Source of the DNA: Tepiditoga spiralis
GTDB lineage: Bacteria; Thermotogota; Thermotogae; Petrotogales; Petrotogaceae
Direction of reading: 5' to 3'
DNA length: 64,000 bases
NCBI RefSeq assembly: GCF_014701195.1
Contig: NZ_AP018712.1
Coordinates: forward strand, 124,001-188,000
Position numbers and translations under genes: made by a program. Under the pieces are notes generated by a model, which saw only the letters and a program-made list of their open reading frames with translations, ran no database searches and was not told where the DNA came from. Positions 34,054 to 42,334 of the stretch are shown piece by piece (the stretch's first letter is position 1; every line of letters begins with the position of its first letter).

Positions 34054-35136
34054 ATGAATTTAAAAACATCTATTTGTGGAATAGACTTAAAAAATCCTCT
34101 AATGCCTGCCTCAGGTCCATTGACTGGAGACTTTGAAAAGATGAATTTTCTTTATAAAAGTGGTGTTGGAGCAATGGTTACAAAAACTATATCAATAAAA
34201 GGTGCTGAAGTTATAAGACCTTGTATATATGGCGAAAAAAATTTTATAATGAACAATGAACTTTGGTCAGAGTATTCTTATAAAAAATGGATACATGAAA
34301 TACTCCCAAAAGCAAAAAAAGAGTTTGATATTCCTTTAATTGTAAGCGCCGGATATACAAAAGAAGATATGGAATTTTTAATACCAAAATTAGATGAATT
34401 TGCAGATATATTTGAAATATCAACTCATTATGTTGGAAAAGACTTAAATAAAATATCAGAAATAGTTAAAACTATAAGAAAATACACAAAAAAACCACTT
34501 TTCATAAAAATGAGTCCACACATACCAGAACCAATAGAATTTGTTAAAAAAATAATGGAAAGTGGTGCTAATGGTGTTGTTGCAATAAATTCACTTGGAC
34601 CAACAATGAAAATAGATTTAGAAACAAGAAGCACATTATTAGGAAATAAAGACGGTTTTGCCTGGACTTCTGGTCCTGTAATAAAACCACTATCTCTTGC
34701 TCTTATACACGAAATTCATAAAAATGTTCCAAATGCTGTAATTATAGGAACAGGTGGTGTAGAAAAAGCTGAAGATATTATTGAATTTTTACTAGCTGGT
34801 GCATCTGGTGTTCAAATGCTTTCATCAGCACTAATAAAAGGTAAGGACTTATATAAAAAAATAATAAATTCTTTACCAAAAAAACTTGAAAAATATGGTT
34901 TTTCATCAATAGAACACGTAATTGAAAGTAAAATATTAACCAGAACACCTACCTTTACTCCAAATCACCCAAAAATAGATAATGAAAAATGCACATTATG
35001 TAAATTATGTGAAAATGTTTGTCCATACTTTGCAATTACAGTAAATGAAAAAGTAATAGTTGATAACAAAAAATGTTTTGGCTGTGGTTTATGTGAATCA
35101 AGATGTCCAACAAAAGCAATAAGTAATGTTCTATAG
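34054..35136 (+). CDS. PreA-like dihydropyrimidine/dihydroorotate dehydrogenase fused to a 2[4Fe-4S] ferredoxin
   Basis: Residues 1-300 form an FMN-binding TIM barrel of the dihydroorotate dehydrogenase class (NPLMPASGPLTGDFEK near 14, IKMSPH near 172, IIGTGGVEKAEDIIEFLLAGASGVQMLSS near 230). Residues 308-360 form a bacterial ferredoxin with two CxxCxxCxxxCP motifs (CTLCKLCENVCP and CFGCGLCESRCP). This order matches PreA and the electron-transfer end of dihydropyrimidine dehydrogenase. In the known urate gene set the flavoprotein is the larger YgfK, which is absent here; this protein may take its redox role. I choose ATG 34054 with RBS GGGGTGA; an in-frame ATG at 33988 lies inside ssnA. Confidence 0.85.
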   Translation: MNLKTSICGIDLKNPLMPASGPLTGDFEKMNFLYKSGVGAMVTKTISIKGAEVIRPCIYGEKNFIMNNELWSEYSYKKWIHEILPKAKKEFDIPLIVSAGYTKEDMEFLIPKLDEFADIFEISTHYVGKDLNKISEIVKTIRKYTKKPLFIKMSPHIPEPIEFVKKIMESGANGVVAINSLGPTMKIDLETRSTLLGNKDGFAWTSGPVIKPLSLALIHEIHKNVPNAVIIGTGGVEKAEDIIEFLLAGASGVQMLSSALIKGKDLYKKIINSLPKKLEKYGFSSIEHVIESKILTRTPTFTPNHPKIDNEKCTLCKLCENVCPYFAITVNEKVIVDNKKCFGCGLCESRCPTKAISNVL

Positions 35137-35155
35137 GGCATTACTTATTGCTTTT
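35112..35155 (+). terminator. Intrinsic terminator of the purine island, with the stop codon in its loop
   Basis: A 17-bp perfect inverted repeat (35112-35128 with 35139-35155) encloses the TAG stop (35134-35136) of the PreA-like gene in its 10-base loop. The 3' arm ends in CTTTT. The left arm is coding sequence for the last residues. Confidence 0.75.
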
Positions 35156-35247
35156 GAATTAAAAAATAAAATTTCTCTTTTTCACTAACCTTTTTTTATA
35201 AATTGGAATTATTCTAACTTTTCATTAAAAATCTTTACTTTTTTTAG

Positions 35248-35276
35248 TAGACATTTTTTTACATTAATGATAAAAT
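35248..35276 (+). promoter_or_regulatory. Promoter of the PFK-like gene
   Basis: TAGACA (35248-35253), a 17-bp spacer and TAAAAT (35271-35276), 40 bases before the ATG. Confidence 0.65.
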
Positions 35277-35315
35277 TAAAATGAAAGCAAAAAAATATTC
35301 TGGGAGGTAAGCTCT

Positions 35316-36329
35316 ATGAAAAGAATTGCCATTTTAAATGTTGGTGGAGATTGTCCAGGTTTAAACGCAGTTATTCGTGCACTAATTGTTAAAGGTGCAG
35401 AAGAAGATATAGAAGTAATAGGTGTATACGATGGATTTAAAGGTCTTGTAAATGATAAGATGTTTATCATGACAAAGGAACACGTTTCTGGAAAACTTCC
35501 TGAAGGTGGAATTATACTAGGTTCTTCTAAATATGATCCAACTAAAAACGCTGAAGATCTTGAGAAATTAAAGGAAAATGTAAAAAAGTATCAAATAACC
35601 TCTTTAATTTTATTAACAGGTCACACTGGAGCTGGTATAGCCTTAAAATTAAAAGATGAAGGTGTACCTTCTGTTATAATTCCAGCTACAATAGACAATG
35701 ATTTAAAATGGACAGATTTAAGTATTGGTTTTCTAACAGCACTTCAAACTGTAGTTACTTCACTTGATTTTTTACATTCAACAGCAAATGCTGGTCATAG
35801 AGTAATAGTTGTTGAAGTTGGTGGAGATGAAGCTGGTTGGCTTGCTACTATTGGTGGAATGTCTGGAGGAGCTGACTATATAATAACTCCAGAAGTACTT
35901 CCTGATCCTAAAGATATGCTTGCAAATATAAAAAAGAGATATGATGTTGGTAAAAAATTCTCTATAATTGTTGTAGAAGAAAAAGCTGAACTTCCTGAAG
36001 AAATTAAAAATGTTTCTGGTTCAGATAATAAACTTGTTTCACCTTCTGAATTAGTAATGGAATACATAAAAGAGAATGTTTCAGATGAAATAGATTGTAG
36101 AATAGTAAATCTAGGTTATATGCAAAGAGGAGGATCTCCTGCAGCTTTTGATAGATTCCTTGCTTTTAAATTTGGTTGTGGAGCTGTTAAAGCTGTTAAA
36201 GAAGGAAAAACTAATGTTGCTCTTGGTCTTCATGGATATGAAGTAACTGAAATTCCTTACACAGAAGAAATCCTAGAAAATAAAACTGTTAAACCAGAAA
36301 TTTATGAAATGGCAAAACTTTTCTTTTAA
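35316..36329 (+). CDS. Divergent phosphofructokinase-family protein
   Basis: The 337-residue protein has the PFK fold signatures GGDCPGLNAVIR (near residue 10), ATIDNDLKWTDLSIGFLTAL (near 127, includes the catalytic Asp) and NLGYMQRGGSPAAFDR (near 266, includes the fructose-6-phosphate Arg). Two hallmarks are changed. The GGDGS loop, whose Asp or Glu binds Mg-nucleotide, reads LLTGHTGAG near 99. The MGR motif that contacts substrate reads VGGDEAG near 165. Ordinary ATP- or PPi-dependent PFK would keep both. The protein may use another phosphoryl donor or substrate, or be regulatory. It has its own promoter and terminator and is not in a glycolytic operon. RBS GGGAGG supports the start. Confidence 0.8.
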   Translation: MKRIAILNVGGDCPGLNAVIRALIVKGAEEDIEVIGVYDGFKGLVNDKMFIMTKEHVSGKLPEGGIILGSSKYDPTKNAEDLEKLKENVKKYQITSLILLTGHTGAGIALKLKDEGVPSVIIPATIDNDLKWTDLSIGFLTALQTVVTSLDFLHSTANAGHRVIVVEVGGDEAGWLATIGGMSGGADYIITPEVLPDPKDMLANIKKRYDVGKKFSIIVVEEKAELPEEIKNVSGSDNKLVSPSELVMEYIKENVSDEIDCRIVNLGYMQRGGSPAAFDRFLAFKFGCGAVKAVKEGKTNVALGLHGYEVTEIPYTEEILENKTVKPEIYEMAKLFF

Positions 36330-36371
36330 AAAATAAAATAAAACAGGCTAAAGCCTGTTTTATTTTATTTT
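36330..36371. terminator. Bidirectional terminator
   Basis: The stem AAACAGGCT/AGCCTGTTT (36341-36349 with 36352-36360) is extended by long A-rich and T-rich arms that also pair. It lies between the convergent PFK-like and DUF4416 genes. Confidence 0.88.
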
Positions 36372-36911
36372 TTTTCTCTTTTTTAAATATAAACCTCTTA
36401 TAACTTCAAGTTCTTTTTTATACATTTCATCTTTAAAATTTTCATAAGAATTATTACTATGAGCCCATTTTCCATAAACGTACATTAAAGTTATCTCAGC
36501 ATATATATTTCTACCTATATAAATTCTATTACCTTGTTGTTTTGTTGTAGCTAAAACAAACTGTGTATGATGAACATATCCAACATCTAAATTTACCTTT
36601 CTTTTACCATCAATTGCAAACTTTTCTTCAATTTTATTTGTAATTAATTTTGCATCTGCTAAAAAGGCTGGCGATGCCATTAATTCTAAACTGATCATTC
36701 TTCCTTCAACTACAATATTTTTACCCATCTCTTCATTATAGTAGTCTGTAAATCTTTGAAAATCTAATGGTTTTGAAATATAATCAATTTTTCCAAAATG
36801 TTTTTTTATTTCTTCAATAACTCCTGTTTCGTTAAGCCAATAATCAGAATTACCAGCTGTAAATGCGTGAATTACATAATTCACCATTTCACTTTTTTTT
36901 AACTTTCCCAC
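36360..36911 (-). CDS. DUF4416 family protein
   Basis: The 183-residue protein matches DUF4416, a small family of unknown function found in Thermotogota and some other thermophiles. The pattern LDVGYVHHTQFVLATTKQQGNRIYIGRNIYAEITLMY near residues 110-147 is characteristic. No membrane segments or signal are present. The start is a GTG at 36909-36911 with GAGGTGG six bases upstream, and it overlaps the HTH-gene end by 23 bases; a downstream ATG at 36887 lacks as good an RBS. It is the second gene of a two-gene unit. Confidence 0.8.
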   Translation of the reverse strand: MGKLKKSEMVNYVIHAFTAGNSDYWLNETGVIEEIKKHFGKIDYISKPLDFQRFTDYYNEEMGKNIVVEGRMISLELMASPAFLADAKLITNKIEEKFAIDGKRKVNLDVGYVHHTQFVLATTKQQGNRIYIGRNIYAEITLMYVYGKWAHSNNSYENFKDEMYKKELEVIRGLYLKKRKKIK

Positions 36912-37467
36912 TTAAAACCACCTCAAAATTTTCTAATTTTATTCTGTATACTTCAAATGGTGTTTTTAATTCAACTATACCATTATTATTTTCTACTTTA
37001 ATTTTATCATCTACACTTAGTTTAACTAATAGAGATTTTTCCGAAGATAAAAGTTTATTATTTAATTTTATATCTTTTTTACTTAAATTTTTTATATAAA
37101 CATCAAAGGTTTTTCCATTTCTTATTTTACTATATAATAGAGCATCTTTAGATACTAGAAACAAAAAAATCCCATTCAAAAATATTAGAAACCAAAGAAA
37201 TATTAAATAAATAACAGCTTTTTTGTTTACAGTTTTATCTTCAACAATACTTTCTTTTTTTTCAATAAACGTTATTTTTTCGTCTAAAATTTCCTCAAGC
37301 CTTTTTGATATATCTTTTAATGAAGTTCGAGAATATCCTGTATAATCTTCATTTAAAATTTTTTGAAAAGAATACATTGAAATTTTTAACTCTTTTGCAA
37401 TTTCTTTAATATCAAGATTTTTTGATTTTATTAAGTAAGATATATTTTTATTAAAGGTTCCTTTCAT
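36889..37467 (-). CDS. RodZ-like membrane protein with N-terminal HTH domain
   Basis: The protein (192 residues from ATG 37467) has an N-terminal helix-turn-helix of the Xre/HTH_25 type (LDIKEIAKELKISMYSFQKIL, about 18-38), a membrane helix near 85-106 and a beta-rich extracytoplasmic part. This order is that of RodZ, which ties MreB to the cell-wall machinery; the sequence is short and divergent, so other HTH-transmembrane regulators remain possible. An in-frame GTG at 37482 is less likely because GGGAG lies between it and the ATG. It overlaps the DUF4416 gene. Confidence 0.7.
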   Translation of the reverse strand: MKGTFNKNISYLIKSKNLDIKEIAKELKISMYSFQKILNEDYTGYSRTSLKDISKRLEEILDEKITFIEKKESIVEDKTVNKKAVIYLIFLWFLIFLNGIFLFLVSKDALLYSKIRNGKTFDVYIKNLSKKDIKLNNKLLSSEKSLLVKLSVDDKIKVENNNGIVELKTPFEVYRIKLENFEVVLSGKVKKK

Positions 37468-37620
37468 CTTATCAACTCCCACTATATTTTACCATATAAT
37501 TAAAAATATTTTTATTAAAAATTTTTATACAAAAGAATATTATTAATAGAAACAGTTTATTAAAAATAAAAAGCATAAAATATGTTTATATTAATTTTAA
37601 TTAATACTTTTTTAACAAAC

Positions 37621-37649
37621 TTGACTTAAAAGAAATATTATAATATAAT
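37621..37649 (+). promoter_or_regulatory. Promoter of the NSS transporter operon
   Basis: TTGACT (37621-37626), a 17-bp spacer and TATAAT (37644-37649), 39 bases before the ATG. Confidence 0.8.
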
Positions 37650-37688
37650 TTAAATAATTTTATTCATTTCAAAAAAGGGGGAATATTT

Positions 37689-39200
37689 ATGGCAAGACAA
37701 AGATGGAATTCGAGATGGGCCTTCGTGCTTGCTGCTGTTGGTTCTGCAGCTGGCTTAGGAAATGCTTGGAGATTTCCTTACATGGCTTATTCAAATGGGG
37801 GAGGAGCTTTTTACATTCCTTACTTTATTGCTTTATTCGTAGCAGGTATACCTTTATTAATGGCAGAGTTTGGAATGGGACAAGGATTACAGGCTAGTGC
37901 ACCAAAAGTAATGCGAAGTGCAGGAAAAGGATTTGAAATGATTGGTTGGTGGGCTGTTTTTTCTGGAGCAATAATTACTTTTTATTATAATGTTATTATG
38001 GGATGGATATTTAATTATCTTATAAAATCAACAACTGTTGCTTGGAAAAATAATCCTTCAGATTATTTTTTTAATAGCTTTTTAAAAATTAGTAGTGGTC
38101 CTGGAGAAATAGGTGCTTTAAGATGGGCAATAGTTATTGGACTTGCAGTTACATGGTTATGGATTTATTTAATTTTAAGAAAAGGAACAGATAGTGTTGG
38201 AAAAACTGTTGCTTGGACTGTACCTTTACCTATAATTTTATTACTTGTTTTAGGTTTACGTGGTATAACCTTAAATGGTGCTGGAGAAGGACTAAACTAT
38301 TTATTTTCACCTGATTTTTCGAAGTTAGCTGATGTAAAAGTTTGGGCAGCAGCTTTTGGACAAATATTTTTTTCTTTAAGTTTAGCTTTTGGTGTTATGA
38401 TAACCTATGGAAGTTACAATTCTAAAAAAAGTGATGTTGCAAATAACACTGTAATAACAGCACTTGGAAATTCTGCAACTTCTTTTTTAGCTGGAATAGC
38501 TGTTTTCTCTGTTTTAGGTTACATGGCTACAATTCAAGGTGTAGGTGTAGATAAAGTTGTTTCTCAAGGAATTGGTTTAGCATTCGTTGTTTATCCAAAA
38601 GCTATATCTCTTTTACCTGGAGGAGTTTTTGTTCAAGCTATATTTGGATTTTTATTCTTTGTAATGCTATTGACTTTAGGAATAGATTCTGCCTTTTCAT
38701 TAGTAGAAGCAATAGAAGCATCTATTTCTGATAAATTTAAAGTTGGAAAGAAAAAATTTCTAATTACAATGTCTATAATTGGTTTTATATTTGGTCTTTT
38801 ATTTGCAACTCAAGGAGGACTCTATTGGTTAGATATAATAGATCATTTTATAGGAAATTATGCGCTCTTAATTGTTGGAATTTTTGAATCCTTAATATTT
38901 GGATGGATAATAGGAGCAGAAAAATTAAGAACTTATATAAATAATGTATCTGAAATAAAAATTGGTAAATGGTTTACTTTCTTTATAAAATACTTAATTC
39001 CAATAATATTAATTTGGATTTTAACAACGTCAGCTATAGATGAATTCAAAAAACCATATGGTGGATATCCTATTTGGTCTATATTAACAGGTTTTTCAGT
39101 TTTTGTATTCGTTCCTATATTAGGATTTATTTTTAGTTTAATAAAAGAAAAGAACAAAGACTTTGTTATAAAAGAAATAAATTTTGACGTAGAAGACTAA
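37689..39200 (+). CDS. Sodium-dependent amino-acid transporter, NSS (SNF) family
   Basis: The 503-residue protein has about 12 membrane helices and the family start RWNSRWAFVLAAVGSAAGLGNAWRFPYMAYSNGGGAF, which contains the unwound helix 1 and Na+ and substrate sites. FGQIFFSLSLAFGVMITYGSY in helix 6 follows near 221-241. NSS proteins import amino acids with sodium. The 34-residue protein encoded 11 bases downstream is of the MetS type, which pairs with methionine/alanine importers, so these substrates are the best guess. RBS AAAAGGGGG precedes ATG 37689. Confidence 0.92.
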   Translation: MARQRWNSRWAFVLAAVGSAAGLGNAWRFPYMAYSNGGGAFYIPYFIALFVAGIPLLMAEFGMGQGLQASAPKVMRSAGKGFEMIGWWAVFSGAIITFYYNVIMGWIFNYLIKSTTVAWKNNPSDYFFNSFLKISSGPGEIGALRWAIVIGLAVTWLWIYLILRKGTDSVGKTVAWTVPLPIILLLVLGLRGITLNGAGEGLNYLFSPDFSKLADVKVWAAAFGQIFFSLSLAFGVMITYGSYNSKKSDVANNTVITALGNSATSFLAGIAVFSVLGYMATIQGVGVDKVVSQGIGLAFVVYPKAISLLPGGVFVQAIFGFLFFVMLLTLGIDSAFSLVEAIEASISDKFKVGKKKFLITMSIIGFIFGLLFATQGGLYWLDIIDHFIGNYALLIVGIFESLIFGWIIGAEKLRTYINNVSEIKIGKWFTFFIKYLIPIILIWILTTSAIDEFKKPYGGYPIWSILTGFSVFVFVPILGFIFSLIKEKNKDFVIKEINFDVED

Positions 39201-39211
39201 GGAGGGATATA

Positions 39212-39316
39212 ATGAGTGCATCTGCTATAGTTTTTATGATAATTGTTGGGACTGTCCTTTTTGGTGGTCTTGGATGGTCACTAAGTGTAGCTTATAAAAA
39301 ACAAAATAAAAAATAA
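39212..39316 (+). CDS. MetS-like small subunit of the NSS transporter (34 residues)
   Basis: This short gene encodes a single membrane helix protein that begins MSASAIVFMIIVGTVLFG and continues GLGWSLSVAYKKQNKK. A strong RBS GGAGGG (39201-39206) lies just before ATG 39212, 11 bases after the transporter stop. Small subunits of this layout (MetS family) follow MetP-type NSS transporters in Gram-positive and other bacteria and are needed for transport. The Gly-rich middle GGLGWS fits that family. Short length makes similarity alone weak; the context is the main support. Confidence 0.8.
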   Translation: MSASAIVFMIIVGTVLFGGLGWSLSVAYKKQNKK

Positions 39317-39332
39317 TTACACTAAATAAAAA

Positions 39333-39366
39333 AAAAACGATTTCTGAATTAGAAATCGTTTTTTTT
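39333..39366. terminator. Bidirectional terminator between metS-like gene and secF
   Basis: The 13-bp stem AAAAACGATTTCT/AGAAATCGTTTTT (39333-39345 with 39351-39363, loop GAATT) has A and T runs on both flanks. Confidence 0.88.
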
Positions 39367-39375
39367 ATTTAAAAT

Positions 39376-40269
39376 TTAATATACTTTAGATTTTTTTAAC
39401 CATCCAATTACAAGAGGACTTGCAATATAAAGTGATGAATAAGTACCTACAATAACACCAAAAGTTAATCCAAAAGCAAATGGTGCAATTGATCTTCCAC
39501 CAATTAACAACATCAAAAACACAACTGCAAATGTTGTTATAGATGTATTTAATGATCTTACAATAACTTCGTTTATACTATTATTTACAATTTCAGAGAT
39601 ATCTTTACCTCTCATTTTTTTCATATTTTCTCTTATTCTATCATAAACAACTATTGTATCATTTAGCGAATATCCTGCAAGCGTTAAAAACGCAGCTATT
39701 GCTGAAACATTTATTTCTATATTAAATAATGAATATAAACCTACAACAATTATTATATCATGAGCAAGTGCAACAAGTGCTCCTACACCAAAAGAAAATT
39801 TAAATCTAAGAGATATATAACCCAATAATAATACGAGAGATATTAATACAGCATACCAAGCAAAAGTTTTAATTTCTTCAGCTGCTGCACCTGATACATC
39901 ATTAAATTGTAATTTTTCAAAGTTATTATCTCCAAATCCTTTTTTCAAAGAAGCTAAAAAGTTTTCCTTTTGATCTGTATTAAATGAATCCTTAATTGTT
40001 ATAGTAAACAAAAATTTATTTTCTTGACCTTTTAAAGGTTTTAATTCAACAATTTTTGCTGTTGCATAATCACTTTTTATACTTTTTAAAACATTTCTTA
40101 TTTCTGATATTTCAACCTTTTTATCTAATGATGCAGTTAATTCTGTTCCTCCTGCAAAGTCTATACCAAAGTTAAACCCTTTTGTAAATGATAATATTAG
40201 AGCTATTACAATTAGTATAGAAGAAAGGGTTATGAAAAATTTTCTCTTTCCTACGAAATCTATATTCAT
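39376..40269 (-). CDS. secF: Protein translocase subunit SecF
   Basis: The 297-residue protein has six membrane helices and the SecF landmarks FGIDFAGGTEL (residues 31-41, after helix 1), a periplasmic domain to about 130, and the RND-type core with GYSLNDTIVVYDRIREN near 193-209. With SecD it uses the proton or sodium gradient to pull secreted proteins outward after SecA-driven translocation. It follows secD by one base. Confidence 0.95.
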   Translation of the reverse strand: MNIDFVGKRKFFITLSSILIVIALILSFTKGFNFGIDFAGGTELTASLDKKVEISEIRNVLKSIKSDYATAKIVELKPLKGQENKFLFTITIKDSFNTDQKENFLASLKKGFGDNNFEKLQFNDVSGAAAEEIKTFAWYAVLISLVLLLGYISLRFKFSFGVGALVALAHDIIIVVGLYSLFNIEINVSAIAAFLTLAGYSLNDTIVVYDRIRENMKKMRGKDISEIVNNSINEVIVRSLNTSITTFAVVFLMLLIGGRSIAPFAFGLTFGVIVGTYSSLYIASPLVIGWLKKSKVY

Positions 40270-40270
40270 A

Positions 40271-41677
40271 TTAGTTTTCCCCCTTTACTTCTTTTACAAG
40301 TTTTTCAGATTTTACATTGTGAGAAGTTGATTCTAATATAATTCTTGAAACAACAAGATTAGTAAATAAACTTCCTATAACTCCAATTATAAGAGTAATA
40401 GCAAATCCTCTAACTGCACCTGTTGTAAAGTAATAAAGAACCACACCAGCAATTATAGTTGTTAAATTAGCATCAAATAATGTCCAAAAGGCTTTTTCAA
40501 ATCCAAATTTAACAGCCGTCAATGGTGGTCTACCAAGTCTTAATTCTTCTTTTATTCTTTCATATATAATAACATTTCCATCAACTGTTGTACCAAAAGT
40601 TAAAATTATACCTGCAATACCTGGTAAGGTTAATATTGCACCTGTCCAACTTAAAAATCCCATCAATAACAATGAGTTATATATCAAAGCAATATCGGCA
40701 ACAACACCCATCCATTTATAGAATATTACCATATAAATCATAACGAGTATTAAACCAAATAAACCTGCTTTAATTATAGTTTCAACTATATCTCTTCCAA
40801 GTGTTGGTCCAAGTGATCTTTCTTGAAATTTTATTAAATCAACAGGAAGATTTCCACCTTTTATTAAAGCAGAATCATTTTTTGCTTCTTCAAGTGTTGA
40901 TATTCCCTCAATAATAGCTGCACCTGAAGTAATTTGTGTATTAACAACAGGAGCAATTACTACTCTATCATCAAGAATTATAGCTAACTGTTTATTTACT
41001 AAATTTCCAGTTGCTAATGAAAATTTCTTAGCTCCTTCTGAACCAAAGTTTAAATTTATTAAAAACCCTGCATTTCTTGTATTAACAGATGGTTTTGCAT
41101 CAACTAAATCTGCACCTGTAATTTCAAAAGGATTTTCTCCAAATTCAAAAACTTTTTTTACTTTGTACCACTTTGTTGCATTATCTTTATCTTGAACATA
41201 ATCATATAAGTCTATCTTATTACCATCAATTTCCATAGTTCTATTTCTTAAAAGTGTTGGTTTTACATCTGAAACTTTAGTATCGAGTACTTCTGCAAAA
41301 TAAAGTTTACCTTTACTACCAATTAATTTTTCTGCTTTTGCTGTATCTGAAATTCCTGGAATTTCTACTCTTACTCTTATTTTACCATTGCTAACTACTT
41401 TTGCTACTGATGCTTCAGTATATCCAGCAATATCCAATCTCTTTCTTAAAACGAGTATAACATTGTCAATAATATCTTGTGCTTTTGCTGTACTATCAAC
41501 TTTTAAATCATACTCTAAAGAGCTTCCCCCTTGAATATCGAGACCAAGTTTTATCTTGGAAAGAACCTTACTCATTCCACTATACTTGGCAGAATCTTTT
41601 CCCGGAATAATCATTCCAAGAAGGGCTACAAGTATAATGACTATTGAAAAAATCAAACGAACTTTTCTTGCTTTCAC
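40271..41677 (-). CDS. secD: Protein translocase subunit SecD
   Basis: The 468-residue protein has one N-terminal helix, LGLDIQGGSSLEYDL near residues 43-57, a periplasmic region to about 280 and five C-terminal helices with the core motif TFGTTVDGNVIIYERIKEEL near 364-383. It is shorter than E. coli SecD (615), mainly in the periplasmic head, which is normal for many Gram-positive and deep-branching bacteria. It forms a complex with SecF and YajC; gene order yajC-secD-secF supports this. Confidence 0.95.
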   Translation of the reverse strand: MKARKVRLIFSIVIILVALLGMIIPGKDSAKYSGMSKVLSKIKLGLDIQGGSSLEYDLKVDSTAKAQDIIDNVILVLRKRLDIAGYTEASVAKVVSNGKIRVRVEIPGISDTAKAEKLIGSKGKLYFAEVLDTKVSDVKPTLLRNRTMEIDGNKIDLYDYVQDKDNATKWYKVKKVFEFGENPFEITGADLVDAKPSVNTRNAGFLINLNFGSEGAKKFSLATGNLVNKQLAIILDDRVVIAPVVNTQITSGAAIIEGISTLEEAKNDSALIKGGNLPVDLIKFQERSLGPTLGRDIVETIIKAGLFGLILVMIYMVIFYKWMGVVADIALIYNSLLLMGFLSWTGAILTLPGIAGIILTFGTTVDGNVIIYERIKEELRLGRPPLTAVKFGFEKAFWTLFDANLTTIIAGVVLYYFTTGAVRGFAITLIIGVIGSLFTNLVVSRIILESTSHNVKSEKLVKEVKGEN

Positions 41678-41712
41678 CTAATGAAACCCCCTTATAATAA
41701 ATTTTGAAATTA

Positions 41713-42108
41713 TTATTTCTCTTCTTTTATATCATCTTTTTTTGTATCTTCAGAAGCTTTACTAATAACAGTTCCTACAGCATTTTTAGTAATGTCTAGT
41801 TCTGTTTTTTCAGCTGTTCTTATTCTTATTTTATCAGAATTTACAGATACAACTTTTCCAATTATTCCAGATGAAGTTAAAACTTTATCTCCTTTTTTTA
41901 TTTGAGATAACATTTGTTTATGTTTCTTTTCTTGCCTTTTTTGAGGTAATATCAACATAACATACATTAAAACAAATAGTATTATTATAAACCATATACT
42001 ACCAAATCCACTACTTGCTGCTGCACCGGTTGTTGTTGGAGCACTTGCAGTAGGAGCAGTTCCTCCAGCAGCACCAAAATTAACAAAATTTAATATGTTT
42101 TCAAACAT
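41713..42108 (-). CDS. yajC: Preprotein translocase accessory subunit YajC
   Basis: The 131-residue protein has the YajC core: a membrane helix (WFIIILFVLMYVMLILPQKRQEKKHKQML, about 39-67) followed by ISQIKKGDKVLTSSGIIGKVVSV. Ahead of the helix is a 35-residue segment rich in Ala, Gly, Thr and Pro, longer than the usual YajC N-terminus and of low complexity. The charged C-terminus is typical. It is the first gene of the secDF unit; an extended -10 (TGTTATAAT on the minus strand, near 42159-42167) lies about 50 bases upstream. Confidence 0.92.
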   Translation of the reverse strand: MFENILNFVNFGAAGGTAPTASAPTTTGAAASSGFGSIWFIIILFVLMYVMLILPQKRQEKKHKQMLSQIKKGDKVLTSSGIIGKVVSVNSDKIRIRTAEKTELDITKNAVGTVISKASEDTKKDDIKEEK

Positions 42109-42214
42109 AACTTACACCTCCAAAAAAATTTTTCTTAATTTTAAATATACACTTAAGAATTATAACACAATTTAATGTAAATTTCATCTTTTTTATTAAT
42201 TTATAAGTAAAAAA

Positions 42215-42240
42215 AAACCTCCTAATAAATTAGGAGGTTT
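42215..42240 (-). terminator. Intrinsic terminator of tRNA-Asp
   Basis: A 12-bp stem AAACCTCCTAAT/ATTAGGAGGTTT (42215-42226 with 42229-42240) is followed on the minus strand by a T run (42210-42217). It starts two bases beyond the tRNA 3' end. Confidence 0.85.
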
Positions 42241-42242
42241 CA

Positions 42243-42319
42243 TGGCGGGGACGACGAGACTCGAACTCGCGGCCACAGGTGTGACAGACCCGCATGCTAA
42301 CCAACTGCACCACGTCCCC
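42243..42319 (-). tRNA. tRNA-Asp (anticodon GTC)
   Basis: The minus strand gives a 77-nt cloverleaf with encoded CCA. The acceptor stem GGGGACG/CGTCCCC has 7 bp, the anticodon stem CGGGT/ACCTG has loop CTGTCAC, and the T arm GCGAG/CTCGT carries loop TTCGAGT. The anticodon GTC reads GAC and GAT. Confidence 0.95.
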
Positions 42320-42334
42320 GCGTTTACGTGAATT

